NCBI GenBank assembly: GCA_900556585.1
Contig: USPD01000009.1
Span: 1 to 40,297, forward strand
Length of the DNA: 40,297 nt
Source of the DNA: an uncultured Eggerthella sp.
GTDB taxonomy: Bacteria; Actinomycetota; Coriobacteriia; Coriobacteriales; Eggerthellaceae
Direction of reading: 5' to 3'
Shown here: piece after piece, positions 24,365 to 33,690 of the stretch
How the letters are laid out: each line of letters starts with the position of its first letter
Position numbering within the stretch: position 1 is the first letter of the stretch
Program-made: the position numbers and the translations under genes
The notes under the pieces: model-generated
The model's input: the letters and a program-made list of their open reading frames with translations, nothing else
Database searches by the model: none
Told to the model about the DNA's origin: nothing

Positions 24365-25474
24365 CTAGAAGGAGCCCTCTCGTGCCAGGATATTAACGAT
24401 CCGCCTACTCGCACTTCCATCCCCATACGGGTTAGAAGCATGGGACATAGATTTATATTCCTGTTTGTCAGTCAATAGTCGAGAGAACTCTTGATAGATA
24501 GCCTCTTCATCAGTCCCCACCAGTTTCAAGGTTCCTGCCTCTACTCCTTCAGGGCGCTCGGTTGTGTCTCGCATAACAAGCACTGGTTTTCCAAGAGATG
24601 GTGCCTCTTCTTGGATGCCGCCAGAGTCGGTCAGAATCAGATAACTTCTAGCCATGAAGTTGTGGAAGTCTATGACTTCCAATGGATCTATGATGCGGAG
24701 TCTCTCAAACCCATCGAGTTCAGTATGAGCTGCTTCTCTTACCTTTGGATTCATATGAATGGGATAAATCGCCTTTGTATCGGGATGCTCTTCCATAACC
24801 CGCCTGATAGCCCGAAACATCTTGTGCATGGGCTCACCTAAATTCTCTCTGCGATGCGCGGTAATAAGGATGAGCCTAGAACCATGCGCCCATTCAAGCT
24901 CAGGGTGAATGTAGTTATCTCGCACGGTGGTCTTTAGGGCATCGATTCCCGTATTGCCCGTAACATAAATCTTCTCTTTCGGCTTTCCTTCAGTAAGAAG
25001 ATTTTGCTTACTTTTCTCGGTAGGAGCAAAGTAGTACTCGCAGATAAGGTCCACCGCTTGACGGTTGAACTCCTCAGGCCAGGGCGAATACATATTATGG
25101 GTACGCAACCCTGCCTCCACATGCCCTAGAGGGATCTGCAAGTAGAAGGCAGCTAGGGCAGCTGCAAATGAGGTTGTCGTATCCCCATGAACAAGCACTA
25201 CATCGGGTTTTTCTTTTTCCAGAACCGCTTTAATGTTAAGCAATACCTCACTCGTTACATCAAAAAGCGTCTGTCCTGGTTTCATGATAGAAAGGTCATA
25301 TTCAGGTACGACGTCAAAGACCTCAAGTACCTGATCGAGCATCTCTCGGTGCTGACCCGTGACACAAACAATGGTCTTAAAATCTTTGGGGTGAGCCTTG
25401 AGTTCATTGACCAAAGGACACATCTTTATAGCCTCAGGTCGAGTACCAAAGACAACAACTATTTTCTTTTTCAT
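24365..25474 (-). CDS. wecB: UDP-N-acetylglucosamine 2-epimerase, non-hydrolysing
   Basis: The 369-residue enzyme interconverts UDP-GlcNAc and UDP-ManNAc in the cytoplasm. It shows VVFGTRPEAIKMCPLV, HGDTTTSFAAALAAFY, GHVEAGLRTHNMYSPWPEEFNR, ITAHRRENLGEP and DSGGIQEEAPSLGKPVLVMRDTTERPE, all conserved in the family. The ATG at 25,474 is preferred over a TTG four codons earlier; neither has a clear ribosome site. It follows wecC, whose product oxidises UDP-ManNAc. Confidence 0.95.
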   Translation of the reverse strand: MKKKIVVVFGTRPEAIKMCPLVNELKAHPKDFKTIVCVTGQHREMLDQVLEVFDVVPEYDLSIMKPGQTLFDVTSEVLLNIKAVLEKEKPDVVLVHGDTTTSFAAALAAFYLQIPLGHVEAGLRTHNMYSPWPEEFNRQAVDLICEYYFAPTEKSKQNLLTEGKPKEKIYVTGNTGIDALKTTVRDNYIHPELEWAHGSRLILITAHRRENLGEPMHKMFRAIRRVMEEHPDTKAIYPIHMNPKVREAAHTELDGFERLRIIDPLEVIDFHNFMARSYLILTDSGGIQEEAPSLGKPVLVMRDTTERPEGVEAGTLKLVGTDEEAIYQEFSRLLTDKQEYKSMSHASNPYGDGSASRRIVNILAREGSF

Positions 25475-25500
25475 GGTGCTATGCAAAAGAGATGAAGTAA

Positions 25501-26727
25501 TTACAGCTTGTAAATGTTATCTGCCTTACCGCAGATATTGCGGGTATCAAGCACAAGGACGTTTTCTAGCTGATCGAGCTTGTTTTTGATGTCATCATGA
25601 CCAACCATGATAACCACCAGATCAAGCCCTTCTATGAACTTATCCCAAGAGTGCACTTGGTTGGGAACAATGTCTTCTTCCACCCAGGGGTCATACACCC
25701 GTACCGCTCCCACTGATAGGTGGGTCTTCATACGATCGAGCATTTGAAGCGTGGGGCTCTCGCGCACATCATCAACATTCTCCTTGTAGGTAAGGCCATA
25801 GATCCCTACCTTGGCAGGATCAGCAAGCCCGTTCTCTTCCATGATGGTACGGATGCGCTTAAGTACGAACTTCGGCATAGAGTCGTTGATGCGTCGAGCT
25901 GCCAGGATAATGTTGGAAAGACCAGGATAGTCCCCTACCAAAAACCATGGATCGACGCTGATGCAGTGACCTCCTACACCGGGACCGGGAGATAGGATAT
26001 TCACCCGAGGGTGCATGTTGGCGATGCGGATGATCTCGTAGACGTCCATATCATCGCTTCGGCAGATCTTTGCAAGCTCGTTGGCAAAGGCGATGTTGAT
26101 ATCACGGAAGGTGTTTTCCACTACCTTGGTCATCTCAGCCGTGCGGATGCTGGTAACCGCGATCTCGCCTTGGCAAAACGAGGAGTAGAGTTGTCGTATG
26201 CGCTCGCCGATCTCTTCATCGTCTGCCCCTATGGTGCGGTTGTTGTGCGTAAGCTCGGAGACCATGTTCCCGGGAATGATACGCTCAGGAGCATGCACCA
26301 GATGAATATCAATACCTGCAGTAAGGCCCTTTGCCTCAACTAAAGGACGTACATATTTATCAATGGTTCCCGGGGACACCGTAGACTCAATTACGACTGC
26401 CGCCCCGAACGGGGCAACTTCGAGCACTTGCTCTACCGCACTTACTACATAGGTTGGATCGATCTTCTTCGAGGCTTTATCGTAAGGGGTTGGAACGGAG
26501 ACAATATAGGTATCGGTTGGCTGGTATTCAGCAGTGAACGTAATGCCCGCCTTTAAGGCATCATTGAAAAGATCATCTAAGCCTTCTTCTTTAAAAGTGG
26601 TCTTGCCTGCCTGCAGGGTCTCAACGAGCTCCTTGTTAAGGTCAGTCCCCACTACCTCTACCCCATGGGTCGCGAACATAAGCGCGGTAGGAAGACCGAT
26701 ATAGCCTAGTCCAATTACGTTAATCAT
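25501..26727 (-). CDS. wecC: UDP-N-acetyl-D-mannosamine dehydrogenase
   Basis: The enzyme, about 408 residues, oxidises UDP-ManNAc to UDP-ManNAcA with NAD+. It has INVIGLGYIGLPTALMFA (Rossmann motif), the STVSPGT region, and GVGGHCISVDPWFLV with the catalytic Cys. The ATG at 26,727 overlaps the stop of the heparinase-like gene by 8 bases; a GTG four codons upstream is possible. GC content is higher than in the genes further upstream in the operon. Confidence 0.95.
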   Translation of the reverse strand: MINVIGLGYIGLPTALMFATHGVEVVGTDLNKELVETLQAGKTTFKEEGLDDLFNDALKAGITFTAEYQPTDTYIVSVPTPYDKASKKIDPTYVVSAVEQVLEVAPFGAAVVIESTVSPGTIDKYVRPLVEAKGLTAGIDIHLVHAPERIIPGNMVSELTHNNRTIGADDEEIGERIRQLYSSFCQGEIAVTSIRTAEMTKVVENTFRDINIAFANELAKICRSDDMDVYEIIRIANMHPRVNILSPGPGVGGHCISVDPWFLVGDYPGLSNIILAARRINDSMPKFVLKRIRTIMEENGLADPAKVGIYGLTYKENVDDVRESPTLQMLDRMKTHLSVGAVRVYDPWVEEDIVPNQVHSWDKFIEGLDLVVIMVGHDDIKNKLDQLENVLVLDTRNICGKADNIYKL

Positions 26728-28402
26728 TATTAACTGCACTTTCCTCTTTATTTATCTCTATTGAATAAGTGAGAACATCTTTTTTGGTGGAGATCTGCAC
26801 TAATTCAGCAACTTTGTCAATTACTCCAAATTCTGGCGAATAGCTGTAGATGCCACTATCGATTTGATTTTTGCTTCTAAAAACTAGCGAGATTTTGTTG
26901 TCTGTTACTAAAGCTGAATCTTTTCTTCTGCGAATCGAAAAACCTGGAGCAAAATGGACAAACGCAACTAGTAGACCATTAGCATTATTGACACAATCTC
27001 GCACTTCTAGAATGTCTTTATTGAGGGAAAGTTCTCTCTGATAATTACACCCTTTAAATGTTCTGCATTTAGCAATAATGTGAGTTTTATTCAGCCGTCT
27101 AATGCCAGCATTTGAAATACTCCTTGCGACCCGATGCTCGCCCCAGCACTCTAGCTGTTCCTCGCCGTCCATCATGCAAGTGTTGTGTGCAGCGGTGGAA
27201 CGGAAGCAAGAACGCAGCCCGCTCTGGTAGGCGTAGGTGCCAGAATTAACAATGACAGGTCTGTTGTTGCATGAAAGCTCAAAGGAAAGACAATCGCAAT
27301 GGGCATGCCCTAGCATATAAGTAGGTCCTGGCTCACCAGCATCAATCATCAGGGCAATATCACCATCGTAGAGTTTGTAGTAACCCGCATCAGGGAAAGC
27401 TGTCTTTGTCTCGTCAGCTTTCATGCCGAGCAAACGCTCACATGCAGCAACAAGAGGGACACATTCCTTGGCAACACCATCGGCGGAGTCGTTGAAGAAA
27501 GGTGTTTTTCCCATGCCGCGCTCGAGGGAGGCCATAGCATCAAGCATAGACTTAAGCTTGGGTTTGAAATTATTAGGCAGTTTAATAGCAAGTTCATTGG
27601 AAGTTAGCTGAACACGAAGCATCCCTTCGAGCACAAGCTTATGATACATAAGGCTGCACTCGAAATGTACACCGTCTGGAAGAATCTGTTCGTCAAGCTG
27701 CTCTTCTAAACTTGATGAAATTTTTACAAGAACATCCTGCTCTCCAAACACTGCAGCCGCTATAACAAGCGTCTTTAAATTTTCCCACCAATGATTGGCT
27801 CGTAAATGTGTTTCCTGGTTAAGAAGTAGATGTCGATATTGGAGATACATGCTTTCTCTCATTTTGGAAAAGAACTCACCATCTTCTTGAAGTCTTCCAT
27901 CAAACAAGTCGGCAGCTATTAGCCAATTCACTAATCTGAGCGATATCGTATAAGGATGCCAAGCATCTCCTTGCATATAAGGACAAGCCTTTAACCAGGA
28001 ATAAACGAAATACTTGTAACAATCTAGATATCTATCGTCTTTGGTTTTTCGCCAACGCGCTGCTAAAGCAATTCCCCACTCAAAATAATGCAGATTGAAG
28101 TTCCATAAGTGTGATGCCTCAGAGACACTCCAGCTATTCAGATCAACCTTATGACGCTCATTAAGCAATAAGAAGAAATCTCCAGTAAGCAAAGACTCCG
28201 TATCAAAGCGCCTAAGATAGCGCTCATCAAGATCGAGTTCAGGAATCGCTATCTGAGGCATTTGTATATTGTGATCACCGCTCAATATGCGCTCAGGAAC
28301 TTGACGTTGTCCACGTAAGCGAGAAATAAGCATGCTCGGCTTCATCCGTTGGATCGTAAAGAAATATAGACGTACTTTTTGTATAAGCGATCTATCAGTC
28401 AT
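26720..28402 (-). CDS. Heparinase II/III-like polysaccharide lyase family protein
   Basis: About 560 residues with an alpha/alpha-toroid N-terminal part (LWNFNLHYFEWGIALAARW, YTISLRLVNWL, HLRANHWWENLKTLVIAA) and the beta-sandwich block GHAHCDCLSFELSCNNRPVIVNSGTYAY, both typical of heparinase II/III proteins. No signal peptide is visible, so it is predicted cytoplasmic. Such enzymes act on uronic-acid polymers, and the neighbouring WecB/WecC pair makes a uronic acid. The start overlaps the preceding stop by 8 bases (ATGACTGA). Confidence 0.88.
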   Translation of the reverse strand: MTDRSLIQKVRLYFFTIQRMKPSMLISRLRGQRQVPERILSGDHNIQMPQIAIPELDLDERYLRRFDTESLLTGDFFLLLNERHKVDLNSWSVSEASHLWNFNLHYFEWGIALAARWRKTKDDRYLDCYKYFVYSWLKACPYMQGDAWHPYTISLRLVNWLIAADLFDGRLQEDGEFFSKMRESMYLQYRHLLLNQETHLRANHWWENLKTLVIAAAVFGEQDVLVKISSSLEEQLDEQILPDGVHFECSLMYHKLVLEGMLRVQLTSNELAIKLPNNFKPKLKSMLDAMASLERGMGKTPFFNDSADGVAKECVPLVAACERLLGMKADETKTAFPDAGYYKLYDGDIALMIDAGEPGPTYMLGHAHCDCLSFELSCNNRPVIVNSGTYAYQSGLRSCFRSTAAHNTCMMDGEEQLECWGEHRVARSISNAGIRRLNKTHIIAKCRTFKGCNYQRELSLNKDILEVRDCVNNANGLLVAFVHFAPGFSIRRRKDSALVTDNKISLVFRSKNQIDSGIYSYSPEFGVIDKVAELVQISTKKDVLTYSIEINKEESAVNND

Positions 28403-29579
28403 CAAACTTTGATACAAGTATTTCTTCTAAGCGAAGCGCAGATGCTTGACGCGAATGGTTTCGCATTATGCGCTCTGATGCATTTTTTCTTTGGGCTGGC
28501 GACCACTCAGTGTTGATCACTCTATCGAAGGCATCCAACACTGCCTTAAAATCTTCCGGAGGTGCTGAATACCCCAAATTACTTTCCTGCAGCACATCGA
28601 CTGAATCACCTTGCGCTATCAATAATGTGGGGCACCCACAGCCAAGAGACTCATATAACTTTGTTGGAACGCTGTCTTTCATAGACGATGATTTCAGTGG
28701 CACAATAGCGCACAAGGCATGCGTTAGAACTGTTTTTGCTTCGCCCTCACTAATCCGTCCACAAAGAAAAACATTAGATAAATTTTCTTTTAGAATTATT
28801 TTTTGGAGTAATTCTTCTTCAGCCCCACTACCAAACAGTAAAAATCGTTTATCACGTCGTTGTTTTGCAACATCAAGAACAACATCTAATCCCTGAGCAA
28901 ATCCCAATTTTCCAATATATACACAGGGAGGATCTGCGATTAAATTATATTTTTCTAAGCAAGTTTCCGAATCAGCATTTTTAAGAAAGTTAAGATCTAG
29001 CCCGTTATCAATGAGAACAAGTTTATCCTGTTGGCTTGAATCCAGCTTTTCGCTAACCTTTGACAGCTTGCTTGGTGAGACCACAGTAATAAGATCAGCG
29101 TTTTTATAAGACCGGTTAGCAATCCAAGAAAATACTTTTCCGTAGATGCTCCCTTTAGAAAAACTGCCCATTTCGTAAGCGATATCTGGCCAGACATCAC
29201 GAATATCAAATACATATTTGGCTTTCTTTTTCTTCGCTATCTTCATAGCTGCCAGCGAAAGGAACAACGGGGGTGAAGTGCATATAACTACATCGCAATT
29301 ATCAATTTGTTTTGATTTTCTACATGAATTAACTACACCCGAGGCGTTATTAAGGAGTCTACGAATCGGATTATGCTCTCCTTGGTTTCCAAATACAGAA
29401 TAGTAGATCACATACGCTGGTGATTGAAAATCTTCAGGCTTATCTACCAAAGAGGTTTCTGATGCCAATACTTGAACATCATGGCCTTTTGAAATTAATC
29501 CTTCAGCAAAAGTTCGCATACGTTTCGAAGTCGCATCAAGCGAAGGATAATAGTTTTCACAAACTATAATTACCTTCAT
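28395..29579 (-). CDS. GT4-family glycosyltransferase, full length
   Basis: About 394 residues with a complete GT-B fold: MKVIIVCENYYPSLDATSKRMRTFAEGL at the N-terminus, DIRDVWPDIAYEMG in the middle, and VPTKLYESLGCGCPTLLI near the C-terminal EX7E region. It resembles WbuB/WcaI-type transferases, often N-acetylfucosamine-specific; the sugar is not certain. The start is an ATGA overlap with the preceding epimerase gene. Unlike the split GT4 downstream, this one is intact. Confidence 0.88.
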   Translation of the reverse strand: MKVIIVCENYYPSLDATSKRMRTFAEGLISKGHDVQVLASETSLVDKPEDFQSPAYVIYYSVFGNQGEHNPIRRLLNNASGVVNSCRKSKQIDNCDVVICTSPPLFLSLAAMKIAKKKKAKYVFDIRDVWPDIAYEMGSFSKGSIYGKVFSWIANRSYKNADLITVVSPSKLSKVSEKLDSSQQDKLVLIDNGLDLNFLKNADSETCLEKYNLIADPPCVYIGKLGFAQGLDVVLDVAKQRRDKRFLLFGSGAEEELLQKIILKENLSNVFLCGRISEGEAKTVLTHALCAIVPLKSSSMKDSVPTKLYESLGCGCPTLLIAQGDSVDVLQESNLGYSAPPEDFKAVLDAFDRVINTEWSPAQRKNASERIMRNHSRQASALRLEEILVSKFDD

Positions 29580-30457
29580 GCAGCCCAACCTTCTTCTTGA
29601 GCTATTTGCTCAAGCGCTTCTTTGGTTGTATAGCGCCTGTAGTTAAAACCGATTTCGCTGGCAGTTAAGTCGTAGTACATATCCCCAAAGGCCTTGATTA
29701 CATAATTGTTTGCTTTTAGGGGACCTTTAATAATGGGGTTAAATGCCTTTGTGAGAAGCATGTGCTTACCGCTAATGAGTGCAACTTGGTTAACTAGACT
29801 AGAAGTACAAATTTGCATTTCTTCTTGAGGTAAAAACACACCATCTGACTCAGCAACAATAAGGCCTGTAATAGACTCAGCTAAATTCCCTACATAAATC
29901 ATTGAACGCTTGTTCTTGATATCAGGAAAAAATGGTAGCTTCCGCGCTATGGAAACAAGAGTTGGAAAGTTTCCTTTTGCATGCGCACCAAAAATCATAG
30001 GAGCTCGTACAATTGACACCTTGAAGCTTTCATCTTCTAAATCCTGCAAACCTTCTTCGGCTTCCAATTTGCTTCGTCCGTAGAAGTTTGCAGGGTTTGG
30101 TTTAGTTTCTAAGGTTATTGGCTTACCTGTTCCAGCAGGTACCGAATCACCATAGACAATTGCAGAACTCATAAAAATAAATTGTTTTATGCCTGCAGCC
30201 TTTGCATGCTTCGCAACCTCAATAGTTAAATCACGATTTACTTGCATGTACAAAGACTCCATTGAAGGATCTGTTGATACATGCGCAATGCCAGCAACGT
30301 GATACACCACATCAAAAATAGAAAAGTCGAAGGTCTTCCAGCTATCGTCTTTAACACTTAGCTCTTGTACTTCGAATTTGTCGGGCTCTTCTTGCAAACG
30401 CCGCATTACGTGGGTACCTACATAGCTTCCAGCGCCTGTTATTAGTACACGTTTCAC
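29576..30457 (-). CDS. NAD-dependent nucleotide-sugar epimerase/reductase
   Basis: The 293-residue extended SDR has VLITGAGSYVGTHVMRRL (nucleotide-binding), a serine motif MSSAIVYG and the catalytic YGRSK (YxxxK). Following a CapD-type 4,6-dehydratase, it may reduce the 4-keto sugar to UDP-QuiNAc or UDP-FucNAc, as WbpV-like enzymes do, or be a 4-epimerase; sequence alone does not decide. It starts with GTG sharing one base with the preceding TAG. Confidence 0.85.
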   Translation of the reverse strand: MKRVLITGAGSYVGTHVMRRLQEEPDKFEVQELSVKDDSWKTFDFSIFDVVYHVAGIAHVSTDPSMESLYMQVNRDLTIEVAKHAKAAGIKQFIFMSSAIVYGDSVPAGTGKPITLETKPNPANFYGRSKLEAEEGLQDLEDESFKVSIVRAPMIFGAHAKGNFPTLVSIARKLPFFPDIKNKRSMIYVGNLAESITGLIVAESDGVFLPQEEMQICTSSLVNQVALISGKHMLLTKAFNPIIKGPLKANNYVIKAFGDMYYDLTASEIGFNYRRYTTKEALEQIAQEEGWAA

Positions 30458-31929
30458 TACTTACAAGCCCCTGGTTGATAAGTGTCTACTACCTCTGCTA
30501 TGCACTTCTTAATACATCCAGTGCTTTCATGGACTACCTTTGCCAGTTTCTTTATCTTTTCATCCACTTCTTCTGGTGTTGGAGGCTTAGCCGTAGATAC
30601 CGTAATATCTTTATGCTCTGTCGGAATAACCCCTTCATCATCCATAAGAAGCTCTTCATAAAGTTTCTCTCCAGGACGGAGCCCTGTAATCTCAATTTTA
30701 ATATCTTTGCCCGGTTCAAAACCTGAAAGGCGAATAAGCTTTTCTGCTAAATCATATATACGTACAGGCTCTCCCATATCAAGTACAAAGATTTCTCCAC
30801 CTTTAGCAAGTGCTGCCGCCTGAATAACTAAACGCGATGCTTCAGGAATAGTCATAAAATAGCGGGTGACATCTTTATGAGTAACAGTAACAGGACCACC
30901 CTTAGCAATCTGCGCCTTAAAAAGAGGAATTACCGAACCATGGCTTCCAAGTACGTTACCAAAACGTACCGCAGTAAAAATAGTTGGTGAAACCTTGGCA
31001 TAGCGCTGCATAATCATTTCACACATACGCTTGGTAGCGCCCATAACATTGGTAGGATTAACGGCTTTATCGGTCGAAATTAAAACAAACCGCTCTACGT
31101 CCCACTCAATTGCAAGCTTCACAACATTCAACGTACCAAACACATTATTAAGTACCGCTTCACGTGGATTATGCTCCATTAAAGGCACATGCTTGTGTGC
31201 TGCTGCATGAAAAATTACCTGCGGTGAATACGCATCAAACAATTCCCACAAACGCTCGGAATCGCGAACAGAACCAATTTCAACCACAAAACGATCCTTA
31301 GCTTCGTCGCCGTATTCATTAAGCAACTCTCGGTAAAGTTCATAGGCGGTATTTTCATAAATATCAAAAATAATTACTTTATTTGGTTCCATTGAAGCAA
31401 TTTGTCTACAAATCTCAGAGCCAATAGACCCGCCGCCACCTGTAACTAAAACAGTCTTACCCTTGATAATGCCAATTGCTTCTTCCGTATCCAACATAAT
31501 TTCTGGACGACTTAAAAGCTCCGTAGCGCCTACTTGTTTTATAGGAACTTTTTTTATCGTCTTTACTGGTGTACCTAAAAGCGATGGCGGAACCGCTAAA
31601 ACTCGTACATTAGTTTTTAAACAAATATCATAGATTCTTGCGCGTTGTTCACGCGTTGCGGAAGGAATTGCAAAAACAATCTGACTAATATCGAATTCGT
31701 CTACCAATTTTGGAATATCATCACAAGTTCCCTTTACGGTAATTCCCTCAAATTCTTTTTCTAACTTTTGCGGATCATCATCCACGGCAACTATCGGGTT
31801 ACCAGGCATATCAGACTTGCCAGAGCTCATCCGTTCAATGGTCATACAACCGGTTTCCCCAACGCCAATTATTAATGTACGCATAGTTTGATCTTGCTTA
31901 ATTACCGGCGTGTTTTGCAATTCGCTCAC
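30457..31929 (-). CDS. CapD/FlaA1-like UDP-GlcNAc 4,6-dehydratase without membrane segments
   Basis: The 490-residue protein has an N-terminal CoA-binding-like Rossmann domain (TLIIGVGETGCMTIERM) and a catalytic SDR domain with VLVTGGGGSIGSEICRQI and STDKAVNPTNVMGATKRMCE, the variant MxxxK active site of this family. It should convert UDP-GlcNAc to a 4-keto-6-deoxy sugar. Most long CapD/WbpM proteins carry four membrane helices at the N-terminus; here they are absent and the chain starts straight into the soluble domain. It begins with GTG in a GTGA overlap with the sugar transferase stop. Confidence 0.92.
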   Translation of the reverse strand: MSELQNTPVIKQDQTMRTLIIGVGETGCMTIERMSSGKSDMPGNPIVAVDDDPQKLEKEFEGITVKGTCDDIPKLVDEFDISQIVFAIPSATREQRARIYDICLKTNVRVLAVPPSLLGTPVKTIKKVPIKQVGATELLSRPEIMLDTEEAIGIIKGKTVLVTGGGGSIGSEICRQIASMEPNKVIIFDIYENTAYELYRELLNEYGDEAKDRFVVEIGSVRDSERLWELFDAYSPQVIFHAAAHKHVPLMEHNPREAVLNNVFGTLNVVKLAIEWDVERFVLISTDKAVNPTNVMGATKRMCEMIMQRYAKVSPTIFTAVRFGNVLGSHGSVIPLFKAQIAKGGPVTVTHKDVTRYFMTIPEASRLVIQAAALAKGGEIFVLDMGEPVRIYDLAEKLIRLSGFEPGKDIKIEITGLRPGEKLYEELLMDDEGVIPTEHKDITVSTAKPPTPEEVDEKIKKLAKVVHESTGCIKKCIAEVVDTYQPGACK

Positions 31930-32831
31930 GCAACAACGCCTTCCTTTTCTCCATTGTCCACTGATTGTTGATTCCGTGGATCATTTGCTGCAAAGTCAGA
32001 GGTCATATCTTTATTGTCCAAAGATGGTTCTGGAACCGTTTTTTCAACAACACCAGCCCCAGTAAACAACTTCGCAAAAGTTCCAAAGAAGCAACGTAAG
32101 TCAAACAAAACACCACGTTTTGCAACATATTCGCCATCACGCATTGCTTTGGATTTGATGGAAAGCTCATCGCGCCCATTTATTTGTGCCCACCCCGTTA
32201 ATCCTGGGCGAACATTATTTGCACCATATAAATCCCGCTCTGCCACTAAATCAAACTGAGACCACAAGGCAGGTCTAGGGCCAACTGCGCTCATATCTCC
32301 TTTTAGGATATTCCAAAGTTGAGGTAACTCGTCTAGGCTCAAGCGGCGCATTATTGCACCAATAGGAGTCAGCCAATCATTGGCATCAATCATATGGCTG
32401 GGTAAATTTGGAGTATCTATGCGCATGGTACGGAATTTATAAATATTAAAAAGCTTTTTGTTTTTTCCAACACGCTGCTGCTTAAAAATAATTGGCCCAG
32501 GACTCGTAACTTTTACGGCAACCGCAGTACCAAGAATTAGCCATGAAAGAAGACACATGCCCAGTACGCTCGCAGCTACATCAAAAACTCGTTTAGAAAA
32601 ACGGTAAAGATGATGACCTTCAAAATTAAGCCCCGATAGTAGATACTCTGGAGTATTGGTTAGTGCATAAATAGCCTGGGCATTTTCAAGCGTGGGTTCA
32701 AGACCTGCGCGCTTTATTAGTTCCTCTACTGGAGCATGCTTTTCGCCATCAAGCTGATTAGCACTATCCTTGTGAACAGTGTCTAAATTAATTCTAGTTT
32801 CATTATTTTTTTGTTCAGTATTTTTTGACAA
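31926..32831 (-). CDS. Undecaprenyl-phosphate sugar-1-phosphate transferase (initiating)
   Basis: This 301-residue polyisoprenyl-phosphate hexose-1-phosphate transferase has one membrane (re-entrant) segment near residues 84-110, then KVTSPGPIIFKQQRVGKN, FKFRTM-like YKFRTMRID, LSLDELPQLWNILKGDMSAVGPRP and RPGLTGWAQINGRD. It starts repeat-unit assembly by moving sugar-1-phosphate to undecaprenyl phosphate. About 75 residues of polar N-terminal extension precede the core. The start is a TTG overlapping loaP by 17 bases. Confidence 0.93.
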   Translation of the reverse strand: MSKNTEQKNNETRINLDTVHKDSANQLDGEKHAPVEELIKRAGLEPTLENAQAIYALTNTPEYLLSGLNFEGHHLYRFSKRVFDVAASVLGMCLLSWLILGTAVAVKVTSPGPIIFKQQRVGKNKKLFNIYKFRTMRIDTPNLPSHMIDANDWLTPIGAIMRRLSLDELPQLWNILKGDMSAVGPRPALWSQFDLVAERDLYGANNVRPGLTGWAQINGRDELSIKSKAMRDGEYVAKRGVLFDLRCFFGTFAKLFTGAGVVEKTVPEPSLDNKDMTSDFAANDPRNQQSVDNGEKEGVVA

Positions 32832-33327
32832 TTTCTAATCCAGCTTTAATGGTTACTGGGCGCCCACACATTTGTAATTCCAAGTAGGCAAGACGCTTAT
32901 GTCTATCTATTTTTTTAACCAAACCCAAATGGTTCATTAAAGGACCTTTTAATATGACAACTTCATCACCGTTAATGATGCCTTCGGACATTTTCATGAC
33001 GTGATCAGTGTCACCAATGAATGCACTAATAATTGTTTTTTCATCATCAGCTAAAGGAATAAAATGTTCGTTTCCGTCATGCAGCAGCTTAGTCATGCGA
33101 CTTACTTTGTTAAGCTGTTTTCTAAATTTGTCAGGAGTTTTTGTATCCACAAAAACATACCCAGGAAATAACACTTCCTGGCGGTACTTCCACACCCCGC
33201 TATAGCGCTTTTTAACTTCGTACTGAGGTATAAAACAACTTTTATATGTTGTTGAACTTACAAGTTTTTCTATTTGCTCAATAACGGCATGCTCTTGCCC
33301 ACCAACAACCTGGACTACGTACCACAC
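32815..33327 (-). CDS. loaP: LoaP/NusG-like processive antiterminator
   Basis: The protein has a NusG N-terminal domain (WYVVQVVGGQEHAVIEQIEKLV, YKSCFIPQYEVKKRYSGVWK, LFPGYVFV) and a KOW domain (VVILKGPLMNHLGLVKKIDRHKRLAYLEL) like the LoaP branch. I choose the GTG at 33,327 (AAGGTGG, 5 nt upstream), giving VWYVVQV and 170 residues, the usual start for the family, over a TTG 42 bases earlier. LoaP proteins bind RNA polymerase and let it read through terminators in long polysaccharide operons. It is placed first after a 500-base leader with hairpins and directly before the assembly genes. Confidence 0.9.
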   Translation of the reverse strand: MWYVVQVVGGQEHAVIEQIEKLVSSTTYKSCFIPQYEVKKRYSGVWKYRQEVLFPGYVFVDTKTPDKFRKQLNKVSRMTKLLHDGNEHFIPLADDEKTIISAFIGDTDHVMKMSEGIINGDEVVILKGPLMNHLGLVKKIDRHKRLAYLELQMCGRPVTIKAGLEIVKKY

Positions 33328-33543
33328 GCGTGCCACCTTTCTTTCGAAGGTAAGCTCACGGCGCAGCAAAAGTGCATAGCTTCGCCATAGGAAGCTAATC
33401 CTTCAAAACAAACATTTCATTCAAACTCTTAGCTGTAACCAAACGCGCACCCAGCGACGATTTAGCACATTCAAAGATATGTCGTTTGCGTACCCACCCG
33501 TATAAAACCAGTAAGTACACCATTGCAAGCCTTGGTCCTTAAT

Positions 33544-33627
33544 GAAACGGCTTGAATAAAAGCAGACCCTAACTCAACTTCCATGACCTATGGTTAGGAC
33601 AGGTTCTGCTTTTATTCAAACGGTTTC
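33544..33627 (-). terminator. Long imperfect hairpin upstream of loaP
   Basis: TTGAATAAAAGCAGA (33,552-33,566) is the exact inverse of 33,605-33,619. Pairing extends outward through GAAACGG/CGGTTTC and inward through CC/GG and CTAAC/GTTAG, so the stem is about 30 bp with small bulges and a 16-base loop. It could act as an attenuator or two-way terminator, though no run of U follows on the minus strand. A small transposon-derived palindrome is an alternative. Confidence 0.5.
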
Positions 33628-33657
33628 GCTTCTGTTGTTCCAAACGCGTTACCTATT

Positions 33658-33690
33658 TAAGCTGTTCAGCTAGTACAATTAAACAGCTTA
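33658..33690 (-). repeat. Second leader hairpin, 9-bp perfect stem
   Basis: TAAGCTGTT (33,658-33,666) pairs with AACAGCTTA (33,682-33,690) around a 15-base loop. It precedes the long hairpin in the direction of transcription, so the leader would fold into two consecutive hairpins. LoaP leaders studied in Bacilli contain a dual RNA hairpin, which makes this pair worth testing. Confidence 0.5.

Noticed and set aside
33544..33627. tRNA or small structured RNA in the loaP leader
   Set aside because: The long stem has no cloverleaf, CCA end or known riboswitch core; it is kept only as a hairpin.
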